From Mastigias papua (taxonomy: Eukaryota > Cnidaria > Scyphozoa > Rhizostomeae > Mastigiidae), in the NCBI GenBank assembly GCA_964019165.1, contig CAXHSL010000120.1, forward strand, positions 62,001 through 126,000: a DNA stretch of 64,000 nucleotides, given 5' to 3'. Below the pieces are notes generated by a model. It made no database searches, was not told the DNA's origin, and was given only the letters and a program-made list of their open reading frames with translations. This document shows, piece by piece, positions 51,101-62,411 of the stretch. The translations under genes and the position numbers were made by a program. Position 1 is the stretch's first letter. Every line of letters starts with the position of its first letter.

Positions 51101-53754
51101 TTCCTCTTATTATTAGGATAGAATTATAATGAAAGGAACGTTCCACTCATTTCACTCTCACAACCTAATTAATGACAGGTATAAACTCAACACAGTACAT
51201 GATTCCTTTATTCCCGTCCTTGTTCTTGACTTTCTGGGTTCTTCACCTTCGTTTCCCGGTCTTCTTCCTGATCTTCGTTTGTTCCTATTTCTGTTCCCAC
51301 CGTTTTACGTTTAATTTAAATAAAACACAAGAAATGAAGAGACGCGTGGTTTTATTTAAATTCAACGAATGAACGGTGGAAAGGAACAGAAAGAAGGAAA
51401 TCAGGAACAAAAGACGAAAGAATTCTCTAATAAAAACACATGCCAGAAAGAATTAATAAAGCAAAATGGAAAGGAAATAAGGAAAAAGTGAAGCAGAAAG
51501 AAGTAAAACACAAAGAGAAACCATTAAGAAGAAAGCATGGTCAGAATAAATTAATTAAAAGAATGGAAAGTGAAATAAATGAAGTGAATAAGAACGAATG
51601 AAGCGTGCTTCACTTTATTCCATTACCTTCATTTCGTTCTTTAATTCACTTCATTCTTTCACTTTCACTCCAGGACAAAGCACCTTGAGAATTAGCTCCT
51701 TTCCTGGTTCTTCCTTCATCATCGGCTCATTCTTCACACCTACAATCCTCGTCTGGCCGCCGTGTACAAAAGAGCTAAATTATAATGGAATGCGTGCCTC
51801 GTTTACACTGCGTTACCATTTCATTATAATTTAGGTCTTTTGGGGTTCCTGGTTCCTTTGTTGCCTTGTGTTTCTCTTTAATTTAATTCACTACACGCAC
51901 TTCGTTTGCCGTGATTATATTAAAGCAAAACAAGGCAAAGAAAGGAAATCAGGAACAAGAGTCTATAATCTAGGAGTCATTAATTATAGCTGTCCCAGAG
52001 AACCAGGAACCATTATACCCTTTCCTTACTACCTTCAAGTCATCCAAGAGCGGTATCATTCATCATATCCTTCTCAGTTCCTATTGTGCTTCATTCCGTT
52101 CCCTTTTCCCCTTTTGTTTAATTACAAGCGAATGGAATGGAAGCGCGTGAATTAAACAAAAGAAGGAAAAGCATGAACGGAACGAACAACATCAGGAACA
52201 ACTTTCTATCTTATTCTTAGGTTGTGAAGAATGAAGAGAACCGTGTGATGAATTTATTTAAAACAAACGAACACGCATTCACTCTTTTCATTCTTTCATT
52301 TGTTTCGTTTGTATTAAATTCATCACGGTTCATTCATTCATTCTTCTTTGGTTCTCTTGGTTCGTTTGTTCTGTGGTTCGTTCCTCATTCTTAATTTCCT
52401 TTGCCTTAATTAGAATGAAGGAAACAACCACGAGAACAGAACCAAAGAAAGAGAATATTTTGTTTACTTTGTTTTTGCTTTATTGTAATGGAATGAAGTA
52501 AACGAAATGAAGCACGAATAAAGCAAAACAAAGAACACAAAATAGGAATGGGAACGAAATATGAAGTGAATGTGAGCGAAAAGGGAACACGCATTACGCT
52601 ACCTTCATTTGTTTCCTTTATCTTTTCGCTCTCCTTTCACTTCACATTCTATCCTACTAATCCTCTACCTTCACCTACTAATCCTCCTATAGTTCACCTT
52701 CTGCTTGGGTTCCTTTGTTGTGGTTCTTTTCTCTCTTTTCACTTCGCTCTTTTCTCGCTTCATTACATTGCATTGAAAAAGAGCGAATTGAAAGAGGAAA
52801 CGAACCACAGACACAGGGTTCACTTCATCCTAATTCCAACTATTCCCAAGTCTTTCAATCTTACCTTTGGGATTCCATTATTGTTCCCGACAGTTAAATT
52901 CTAGTTACATCTGAACCCTTGGAAATGCTGTGGGAAAAAGAACAAAGAAATGAAATCATGCTTCCGTTCCATTCACTTCTTTCATTCCACTTCATTATAT
53001 TTCATTCCTTTGGGCTTTTACCTACAGCATAAAGAGGGGTTCGTGTGTTCTTTCATTAAACTTAACCGCGCTTCGTTCCATTTCCTTTCCACTGCCATTG
53101 CGTTAAGTTAAACGAAAGAACCACGAACGGACGCTCCGCTTCATATTATTACACTGTGGTTCCTTTTCAATTAAATTAAACGTAACGCAAAGAAGAGAGG
53201 CACGGTTTAATTTAATGAAAAGAACGCCACACCACCTAGAGAAAGCAGTCATTAACACAGGGTCGCCAGGCATGGTTTCTTTCCTTTCCAACCGTTCACT
53301 GATTCGTTCCACACTGTCATTCCACTCTTATTCTTAGGTTGTGAAAGGAGTGAAGAAGGAAATGATGAATGATGCGTCTTTTCTTCCTTGGTTCGTTTGT
53401 AATGTAATGAAAGTAATGAATGGAAGCACGAAACGAACCACGGAAGGCGCATCATTTTTCATTTCATTCTTTCCACCTCACCACCAGGCTGTTACCGAGA
53501 GATGAAGAAAGTTAGTTGTAACTCAAGACCGCCAGGCATGGTTTCGTTTTCCGTTTTCCTTTCATTTCTCTTTTACAAATGAAGTAAACGGAATGCGTGA
53601 AAAGAGAAATGAAGGAAACGAAACACGAAACGAATCCAGGCACGAATGAAATGTTTGTTTTATTTAATTTAATCACGCATTGCGGTTCCTTATTTGTATT
53701 AAATTAAATAAAATAAACAACATTTCATTCATTATAGACAACCCTGGAACGAAG
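48123..53754. other. Largest unique region
   Basis: Dense hairpins. AT-rich, hairpin-poor parts at 48300-48560 and 51410-51660 have gene-like scraps. A short word linker at 52645-52705 (CTATCCTACTAATCC, CCTATAGTTCACCTT) sits inside it. No complete gene. Confidence 0.55.
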
Positions 53755-53900
53755 GTGAACTATAGGAGGAATGATAGGATAGAACTACCTTGATTAGTAG
53801 GTGGGATAAGAGGATTAGTAGGTGAACTACCTTGATTAGTAGGTGGGAGTAAGTCAGGTGTAAAGGATAGAACTACCTTGATTAGTAGGTGAGGAGAAGG
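53755..53900 (-). repeat. Word linker before block H copy 2
   Basis: Words GGTGAACTATAGG, CTACCTTGATTAGTAGG, TGGGATAAGAGG and AGTCAGGTGTAAAGG, ending at AGTGTAGGAAG. Confidence 0.83.
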
Positions 53901-55514
53901 AGTGTAGGAAGATAACAGAAAGAACCTTGTCTGGTGGTGAACTCCAAGTCCCTGTGTGTAATGTTTAATGCTAATGAAATAAAGGTAAGGGAACGCACGC
54001 TTTATTTCATTACAATTAAACAACACACAGGGGAATGAAAGGGAAATGTAGGTGTGAAGAAGCATGCGTTCCCTTATCTTCTTCACTCCACATTTCCCAT
54101 TCATTCCAACTATTCCTCTCACCACAAGACATGATTCCTTCTTTCCCTGATTCTGTGGTCTTTTAGGTAGATGGAATGTACAGTTGATGATTATTAAGCT
54201 TGGAAACAGTTGAATAGGAAGATCTCCCAGAATGTACAGTGATTCCGTGTCTCGTTCTTTTATTAAATTAAAATCATGCTTCACTTCGTTCTTCCCTCAT
54301 TTGTCTCTTCTTCGTTTAATTAAATGAAGACAAGTGAAGAGAGTGGAACGAATGATCGCGTGCTTCTTTAATTTAAACGAGACACGGTGTGAACGAAATG
54401 AAGCCAGACAAGGATTTAATATTTATTGGCATTTTACTGTAAACAAGAACTATATTCATCCTTCTTTGTTCCCTTCTCTATCTTCATCTCTATTCTTTTA
54501 TCTTCATTTCCACTTCCTTTATCTTCATCTCCTTTCCAGCACATTCACCATCTATTCCCGTTCTTTCCATTCCAATCAATGCAATAAAAGAAATGAAAGT
54601 GAGTGAGAGAAGTGAACGAACACCAACTTCTTTTATTTCATGCTTCCATTCGTGCCTGGCTTTCATTCTATTTCACTTTCTTATTGTTCTTCTTTCTTTA
54701 TTCTGTAAGGGAACGGTAAAGATGTGAAGTGAATCATTCGTTGCTTTATTTCAATGAAGTGGAACGAAGGAAATGAGAGAAACGAAAGCGAGAATAAAGG
54801 CAACGAATGAGGAACGAAACCAGGCACGGATGTCTTGGGAATAAAGGAAACACGGTTCATGCGCGGCTCACACATTATTCTACTTTGTTCACATTAAAAG
54901 AGCCGCATCATTCCTTTATTTGTGTTAAGTTTAATTTAAATAAATACGCTTCTCTTATTTCATTACAATGGAACGGAGTGTGAGCGAAGTGAAGCGTGAA
55001 TGAAATAAAAGAGGAGCGTCTTATTTATTTTAAATTAAACTAAACAGAAAGAAAGAAATGTATGATGTCTTCCTTGTTTTAAATTAAACTCAATAGAATA
55101 AAGGAAACGTATGATGTCTCTTTGTTCACTCATTCATTTAATTAGGGTTTTTAACTGATCCAAAATATGCTCTCTCGTTCTTTGTTCCATTTAATTGAAA
55201 TAAGATAAAGAAACGGAGTGAAGAGAATGGAATGAAGTGAACGAAGTGTATGCATGCTTATTTATAATTAAATGAAACAAAAGAACAAGCATATTTTGGA
55301 CTATTTTAATTCCTTTTGCCTTGGGATTTGACTTTCCACAATCTATTAACACAGCTCCTAAAGACGGAGGGAAGTGAAGTGGAAAAAGGACCAGATTTAA
55401 TTATAATGTAGTGAAGTGTGAGTGGAATGGAAAGGAACGAGAACACGAAGGAAAGCATGAATTAAATCTGGGTCTTTTGGTACAGCCGCCACGTAGTCAT
55501 AATGATAAAGGTGT

Positions 55515-56420
55515 ATGTGTTTAATTATAGTTAAATTCACTTCTTTTCCCTTGGTATTTTGGAAATCTAAACATTTAGAAGTTACATCAGATTCATTTTG
55601 TTTTCTTATTAATAGTTCTTGGTTATTAATCTTTGCTCTTATTATAATTCTATTTATCTTTACAGGATTTAATATTTATTGTTGGACTGGAATTCACTTC
55701 TCATAGAATTATTTTCTTATATTTTATCATCTTTTATTTGGATTAATTTATAGTTTTCATATTTGGTCTAGAGATTTATTAAGAGAATTCACTAAAAAAT
55801 ATGAAGTCTTATTAATAATCTTTTTTCTTCTTTTTGGGGGTTTTCTAGTTTCTGAAGCTCTATTATTTGTATCCTTCTTTTGGACATCTTTTCATTTATT
55901 ATCTTCTCCAACTTTAGGGATGTGGCCTGGAGAAGCTTTCTATCTTCCAGATCCTTGTGAATTAACTTTTGCTAATACACTTCTTTTATCTAATGCTGCT
56001 ATATCTTTAGGAAATGCTTTTATTAATTTAGAAATTTCATCACAATATATTATTTTCTTCACTTTGTGGTCATTCTATTTATCTTCTCTTTTTATTAGTT
56101 TGCAGATTAAAGAATTTCGTATTCTCGCATATTCAATTAATGATTCACTTTATAGTTGTCTTTTCTTCTTTCTAACAGCATTACATTTCTTTCATCTAAT
56201 TCTTGGTATTTTACTTCTTTTTCTTATCTTCTTTTCTGGTTCCTTATTTATCTTTTGGGTTTCTGTTATCTTCATCTTTCATGCCTATATTTCCTTCTTA
56301 CTGGTTCCTTCCTCACAATCATTATTCACTTCATTAATACATTCTTTCCTATTAATTCGTTCACCTTTAATACATTCTTTCCGCTTTCATTCTCATTCCA
56401 TTGTAATTAATTGTAACTGA
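55515..56420 (+). CDS. cox3: Cytochrome c oxidase subunit 3, helices I-VI, with in-frame TAG
   Basis: Core membrane subunit 3 of complex IV. The frame is open over 301 codons except one TAG at codon 64 (55704-55706). Homology runs across that codon. Before it, residues about 34-63 are helix I (SSWLLIF to GIHFS). After it, helix II ends in WSRDLLREF (84-92), matching the WWRD-REG motif. FLVSEALLFVSFFW (110-123) holds the conserved Glu114. PDPCELTFANTLLLSNAA (145-162) and TALHFFHL (221-228, H224/H227) are diagnostic. The TAG is not at a conserved Trp. It may be read through, edited or reassigned. The usual C-terminal YWHFVDVVW helix VII is missing, and the last ~40 codons are hairpin sequence, so the true 3' end is probably near 56300. 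Dinoflagellate cox3 is known to be split before helix VII and trans-spliced. The start is uncertain; 55515 is the only ATG upstream in frame. Confidence 0.92.
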
Positions 56421-56555
56421 ATTAAACCACGAGCAGTTGGAACTAGATGTATAATTTGCTTAGTTTAATTGAAATAAAACAAATGTAACGAAGTGAAGTG
56501 CGTGTTTATTTCCAGTTAAAATAAGCAAAGGAGACGAAGGAAATGGAACGGCCAA

Positions 56556-56728
56556 GTGCTCAGGGTCTTATTGTTAGGCCGTTGGCTTCCTCGTAATCAA
56601 GGATGACTCAATTTCTGAGAGACGAGGGTAGTGACAGTGAGGAAGTCATTACACCGCTCATGCTGGACGGAACTTACCTGTCAAGGAATTTTGCTACCTT
56701 AGGACCTTTCCTAACCTTACAGCCGCCG
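56556..56728 (-). rRNA. LSU rRNA H68-H73 fragment, copy 2
   Basis: Inverted copy of the 31611-31783 piece in the second block H, minus strand. Same conserved core; lies just 3' of the cox3 at 55515-56420 and points toward it. Confidence 0.93.
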
Positions 56729-59005
56729 TGTGATTCCCTTCCTCTTTGTTTCAATTAATTAAAAGAAGCATGCATACGTTCCTCTTTATCTTCTTTCAAT
56801 TAATTGTTCACAAAGAGTTCACTTCATCTTTATAGGTATAGAATGAAGAACGTAATGTTAACGAAGTGGAATGAGTGAAGTGGAATGAAGCATGAGTGAG
56901 CGGCTGTTTTCCTGTGCCTGTTTTAATTAAATTATAAATGAAGCACACGCTCCCCCTTTGTTCTCTTTAATTAAAATACAAATGAACACAGTGAGTGCGT
57001 GATTTTAATTAAATTGAACAAAACGGAGCGGTGAGCGGAATGAATGGGAAAAGAGCCTAATTTAATTATAAACAAAGCGTGCGTCCCTTTTCCCCTTACC
57101 TTTGTTTTAATTAAATTAGTTCTTTTCACATTTCATTCATCTTTCTATTCAATTATAAGTGAAATAGACGCTCCACTTCTTTTAATTAAATTAAATAAAA
57201 CAATGAAGAATGAAGCGTGTTTATTTAATTTAAGCAAAAGAAGTGAAGGGAGCGTCTTATTTCGTTCACAAAGAGCCCAAATTAAACACGCATCACTCAT
57301 TTCACTCGTTCTTTGTTTTAATTTGGCTCTTTATTCACTTCATATTATTACACCTACATTATAGATTAAGGGTCGTGTGCTCTGTGTTTAATTTAATACA
57401 AATGAAGAAGGATGATGAATGCGTGATTAAATTAAAATAAACACACGAAACCACGCCTGATTTCGTTCCTGTGTGCTTTTAATTAATTCATGCACTTATT
57501 CACTTCGTTCTTCGTTTATAATTAATAAAAGCACACAGTGGAAATCAGGAACAATAAGAATGATAAGAGTGAAAGACCAATTTTATAATGGGAAATGTAA
57601 GGAAATGAAGAGAACGCACGATTTCCCACTATAAAATTTGGTCTTTTCTACAATCTTATGAAGGAAATGGGTGGTTCCTTTCACTTATTTCAATTAATCA
57701 CGCATTCACTTCGTTACTTTGTATTAAATGAAATAAGTGAAAGAAAGGAACCACGAACCATCTTTGACTTGGAATCAGCTGTAAGACTTGGATATAATGC
57801 TACCTTCATGACTCACCATCCTTCCTTTATTCCCACCACAGCACCAGGATAATAATGAATGAAATGTAGTGAAGAAAGAAGAATGTGAACAAAGAAGACA
57901 AGCGAAAGAAGAGAGCGCGTGCTTCGTTCACATTCACTTTCTTCACTATATTTCATGTGTGGTGTGTTGTGAAGTGAATTAATTCGTGCCTCGTTCTTTC
58001 CTATCACTGCGTTACAATTAATTCACTTCACATTAACACCACACCACCATTATGACCTGGAATTAGACTGTCAAGAACAAGGAAGGCAACAACTCATGCT
58101 GGACGGAACTCATGCCTGGCGGTGAGATTAGAAGAAGGATGTGAGGAAAGGGGAATGTTGGACGTACCTTGACTGGCGGTTGAACTCAGAGAATGATTCG
58201 CGAGTACACGGTCAACCTTGTTCCTGATTCCCTTCTCTTGTGGTGAGTTTTAATTGAATTAAATATAATGAAAGCATGATTTAATTCAAGCAAAACACGA
58301 ACCACAAGTGAAGAAGGAATCATGAACAGCACCTGGAGACGGTGGTACGCTTCCGCTTCTCACGACCCTGTGTTCACTTTAATTAAATGAAATAAAATAT
58401 AATGTAGTGAAACGAAAGCATGATTTTATTTCTATTTAATTAAACGGAACACAGGAATGAAATGTAATGGAAATGTTGTGAAGAAAGCGTGCACTCACTG
58501 CGTTCACTTACCTTTCTTCACTTTACATTTCCATTATATTTCATTACATTATTATAGGAAGAAGGAAGTGACGAAAGGAACGTTCCATTGCGTTTCACTT
58601 CCATTTCACTCACAACCCTGTTCCTGATTTTGTAGTAAAGGAAATGGAAAGGAAGTGGAAATAAAGAGAAACCACGCTTCCGCTCTTCTCCATTGTGTTT
58701 CTCTTTTATTTCCATTTCCATTCCATTCGTTCCGTTCATTCTTCACTTCACCCAACCTAACTCTTGGAGACAGAGGAACGTGTGTAGTTTAATTTAATTA
58801 ATTTACAAAGGAACTGCGTGAAATTAATTAAATAAACGAAACACACTTCCTTTATCTGGGTTACGACCGTGAGCTGGGGTGTGAATGAAGTGAAATGAAG
58901 GAGAAACGAATGAACCGTGCTTCAGTTCTCTTTGTTCACTTCCATTACCTTCATTCGTTTCACTTCATTTCCTTCACTTCACATTCTATCCTACTAATCC
59001 TCCAT

Positions 59006-59073
59006 CCTTCTCCCTATAGTTCACCTTTACACCTGGTTATAGTTATACCTTCACCTATCATTCCTCTTATCCC
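59006..59073 (+). repeat. Word linker between blocks H and G
   Basis: Words CTATAGTTCACCTTTACACC, GGTTATAGTTATACC, TCATTCCTCTTATCCC and CTTTACACCTGG. Confidence 0.8.
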
Positions 59074-60681
59074 ACCTTTACACCTGGTTTACCTTCGTCT
59101 CTAGGAGTTACCATTATGATCTAGGTGTATAGCTGGTGAACTGGGGAACGGCCGTGTGCTCAGGGTTCGTTCACTTATTGTGTTTGCTTTGTTTAATTCC
59201 GTTGGCAAAGAAGCGAAGAGAAATGCGTGTAAACGGAATTAAACAAATGAAACAAATAAGAGAACGAGAAATGATGGTGCGGCTGTTGGTTTCGGCTCTC
59301 TGTGAACTACCATTCGGGAATCCTCCTATAATATGAAGAGAGTTCCTTGTTTGTTTAATTTAATTCAGTTACAATGGAATGAAAAGGAACTGGAATGAAG
59401 CGTGAACTGAATTAAATTAAAGAAAACAAGGCACGAACGGAATCACCTCACAGTCGGAACTCTTATCAGTTGAGTCACAGCGGCTCGTTTCCTTTCTGTT
59501 CTCTTTAATTTAATTCACGCATTTCATTTGTAATTAAATTAAAGGTGAACAAGAAGGGAAACCGCTGTGAGGATATGATGAATGATGCCTTTGTTCCTTT
59601 CTTTGCTCTTTCTTTCGGCTCTTTTACAATGGAATAAAGGGAAGCGTGAAAAGAGCGAACGAAAGAAAAGAGCAAAAGAAAAGAACAAAGAAGGCACGAA
59701 GCAAAAAAGAGACAATTTTAATTGAACAAAAGCATGCGTTCCCTTATCTTTTGTTACATTAAAATTGGTCTTTTGCTTCGCTTCGTCTTTATTCTTCACA
59801 TATCTTTCATTATCTCTTGTTCCAGATTTACCGTTATGATTGTGAGGTGGTGGAAGAGTAGAGGAAGGGTACGGTAAACAAGCCAGGCATGAATGAATTG
59901 TGTTACGTTTTAATTAAATGAAACCGCGCTTTCGTGTGACTGCATTGCGTTTCATTACATTAAAACTACACATTTCATTCATTATGGTGTGACTGGTGTA
60001 GAATGAAGTGGAATATAGGTCTAATATAGGTGGTTGGTTTTCTGGTCTTGTTCACCTAAGATTGATTCTGTGGCTGGTTCGTTTCATTTCATTCCTCTAC
60101 CGTTCCATTACATTACACTTAACCCTTATTCTTGGTTAGGTTGGTAGGAAAAGGGAAATGAAACAAGAACCACGCTTCGTTATTCACTCCATTGTGTTCT
60201 TTGTTTCATTTCACTTTCCATTCAGCTTCTCATGACACCTTGTTCTTGACTTACAGCCGTGTGTTGTGTTTAATTCCAAACAAACCGTGCTTTCATTACA
60301 TTCCATTACGTTTGTTTGTAATTAAATACAACACACTGGGAAATCCTGGAACGACCCTTGATGACTCAATTCCTTTATTCCCAAGTCATCCCAGATAACC
60401 AAGACTCGTTCCACTGTATTCACTTCATTCATACACTTTCACTACAGGAATCTATGCCTGATTTTATAGAAGGAAATGTGTTGGAAATAAAGGAATCATG
60501 AACAATAAGAAGAAAGTGATCACTTGGACATTAAAAATTACCCATAAAGAATGAATGATGTGTTGCGTTAAAAGTAAATGAAATGAAGCGTGCTTTCACT
60601 CACTGCGTTCTTTCCATTACCTTCATTTCATTTAATTAAACGCAATGTGAACGAAGAGAAACAGAAGAGAAGAGAATTAGG

Positions 60682-60770
60682 AGAAGATTCCATGGGAAGG
60701 AGAGTTCACCCTTAGAAGCGATCCGTGAGCTGGGTTAATAGCGTCCAGCGGCAGTTTCTACCTCATGGTC
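60682..60770 (+). rRNA. LSU rRNA fragment, H89-H93 region
   Basis: The run GAGAGTTCACCCTTAGAAG, then CCGTGAGCTGGGTTAATAG, then CGTCCAGCGGCAGTTTC and CCTCATGGTC follows E. coli 23S about 2500-2620 (TGTTCGCC, ACGCGAGCTGGGTTTAGAACGTC, GAGACAGTTCGGTCC). This is the A-loop side of the peptidyl transferase centre, like LSUG of Plasmodium. The piece stops soon after the CAGTT match, so the following sarcin-ricin helix must be elsewhere. Confidence 0.88.
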
Positions 60771-62270
60771 TGATTTCGTTCACAAAAGGCTCAAATTAAA
60801 CACACTTCATTCCTTCGTTCCTTGTCTGTCATTATGGTTTTGGTCTCTTTGTCTTGTGCTTTTCCTTTAATTAAAACAAACAAACACAAGTGAAGAAAGT
60901 GATCGCGTGGTTTGTTTGTAATTAAAGGAAAAAGCAAATGACAAAGAAGGAAATATATGAAGTGAAGATGGTGGTTCGTTTGTTGTGTTTCATTTCGTTT
61001 CAATTCGCTTCATTCTCGCTTTCACTCTGTTTCATTGAAATGAAGCGAAACAGAAACGAAACAGAAACAGAAACACGAACCACGCCCTTCACGAACCATT
61101 CATTCCTCATATTTTCGTTCCTAGTTCCTTTGTTCTCTTTTCATTTACAATTAAACACAAAGTAGCGAGAAAGGAGCGAATGCGTGGTTTAATTGTAAAG
61201 AAAAGGAACAAATGGAGGAACGAAATGAATGAGCCGAAAGAATGAGGAACGAAGTGTATGTGTGTTTACTTTAATTTAAACTAAACGGAAATAAGGAACG
61301 CATGGTTCGTTTAGTTTAATTAAATAAAACACACAAAAACACATTTCGTTCCTCTTTCTTTGTTTAATTGTTTTGTTTTCTTTGCTTTTATTTCCCCTTT
61401 TCACGCTTTGTTCCGTTCATTCTTCTCTCTCACTACATTGTAAAAGGGGAAAAGCAAAGAACAAAACAAGGAAACAAAGAGGAAACGAAGAAGATATGAA
61501 GAGAAACGTGTGTTTATTTAATACAATTGAACGAATGAAAAGAGTGAGAGCGTGATTAAATTAAACACACGGTTCCTTCTTTATCTTCTCCTTTCCAACT
61601 GCTCTCGGTTAACTTCCACCACACATTCTGGAGAAGATACGAATGGAAAAAGAGCCTAATTTAATTGTAATGTAATGAAAGCATGCGGTCATTCTATTCA
61701 CTTATCTTTCATTACATTATAATTAAATTGGTCTTTTTACCCTGGGAACTAGAAAGTGTAGTGAGGAAAGGAACGTAGCGGCCTTGGGAATTAACTGTGA
61801 ACTAGAGCAGCGAAGCGAACCACCGTCTGTTCCCTGTGTTCCTTGTTGTTGTGTGTTAATTAATTACAATGGAACAGAGTGGAAGCGTGAATTAATTAAC
61901 CACACAACAGGAACACACCCCAGATAATAGAATATAGGTATAAAAGAATAAAAGAAGAAGGGAAAAGGCACAAAGGTAAGTGAGAGGAATGAATGCACGC
62001 TTTGTTCCTTTTTCCCTTCTCTTTTATCAACACAACCTGGTAATAATAGAATGGGTGTTTTGTTGTGTTTAAATTAAAAGAGCCGCGCATTCGTTTCTCT
62101 TCTTTGCGCTCTTTTTAATTTAACACAACACAGGAACACAGGACAAAGAGAGCACACGGTTGTTTCCATTCCTTTGTTTAATTTCTTTTGCTTTAATTCA
62201 TGCTTCATTCCCATTCCATTATAATTAAAGCAAAGAAATAAGACAAAGAAAGGAAAGACGAATGAAATGT

Positions 62271-62411
62271 AGAGCCAATTATAAATAAAATACGCGCTCC
62301 TTTGTATTAAATTAAACGAAGGTAATGAAATGAGCGAAGAGAACGGAAGCACGCTTCATTTAATTTAATACAAAACGAAGGAGCGCCTTTATTACATTTA
62401 TAATTGGCTCT
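62271..62411. repeat. Large hairpin element, GT/AC tip
   Basis: Outer arms AGAGCCAATTATAAAT (62271-62286) and ATTTATAATTGGCTCT (62396-62411), with further pairing inward through GCGCTCCTTT and TTAAATTAAA tracts. The tip is GTAA (62322-62325) and GCACG (62349-62353). It is among the longest in the window, with several internal mismatches. Confidence 0.8.

Larger units (their letters stand above)
53901..59005 (-). repeat. Block H, copy 2 (inverted)
   Basis: Inverse of 29334-34438. It carries cox3 on the plus strand and the H68-H73 rRNA piece on the minus strand, plus a block E core at 57851-59005. Confidence 0.9.

Noticed and set aside
51745..51780. Minus-strand TTGTACACGGCGGCC, like the SSU decoding site TTGTACACACCGCCC
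   Set aside because: The invariant ACACCGCCCGT core is altered and the sequence after it does not match.
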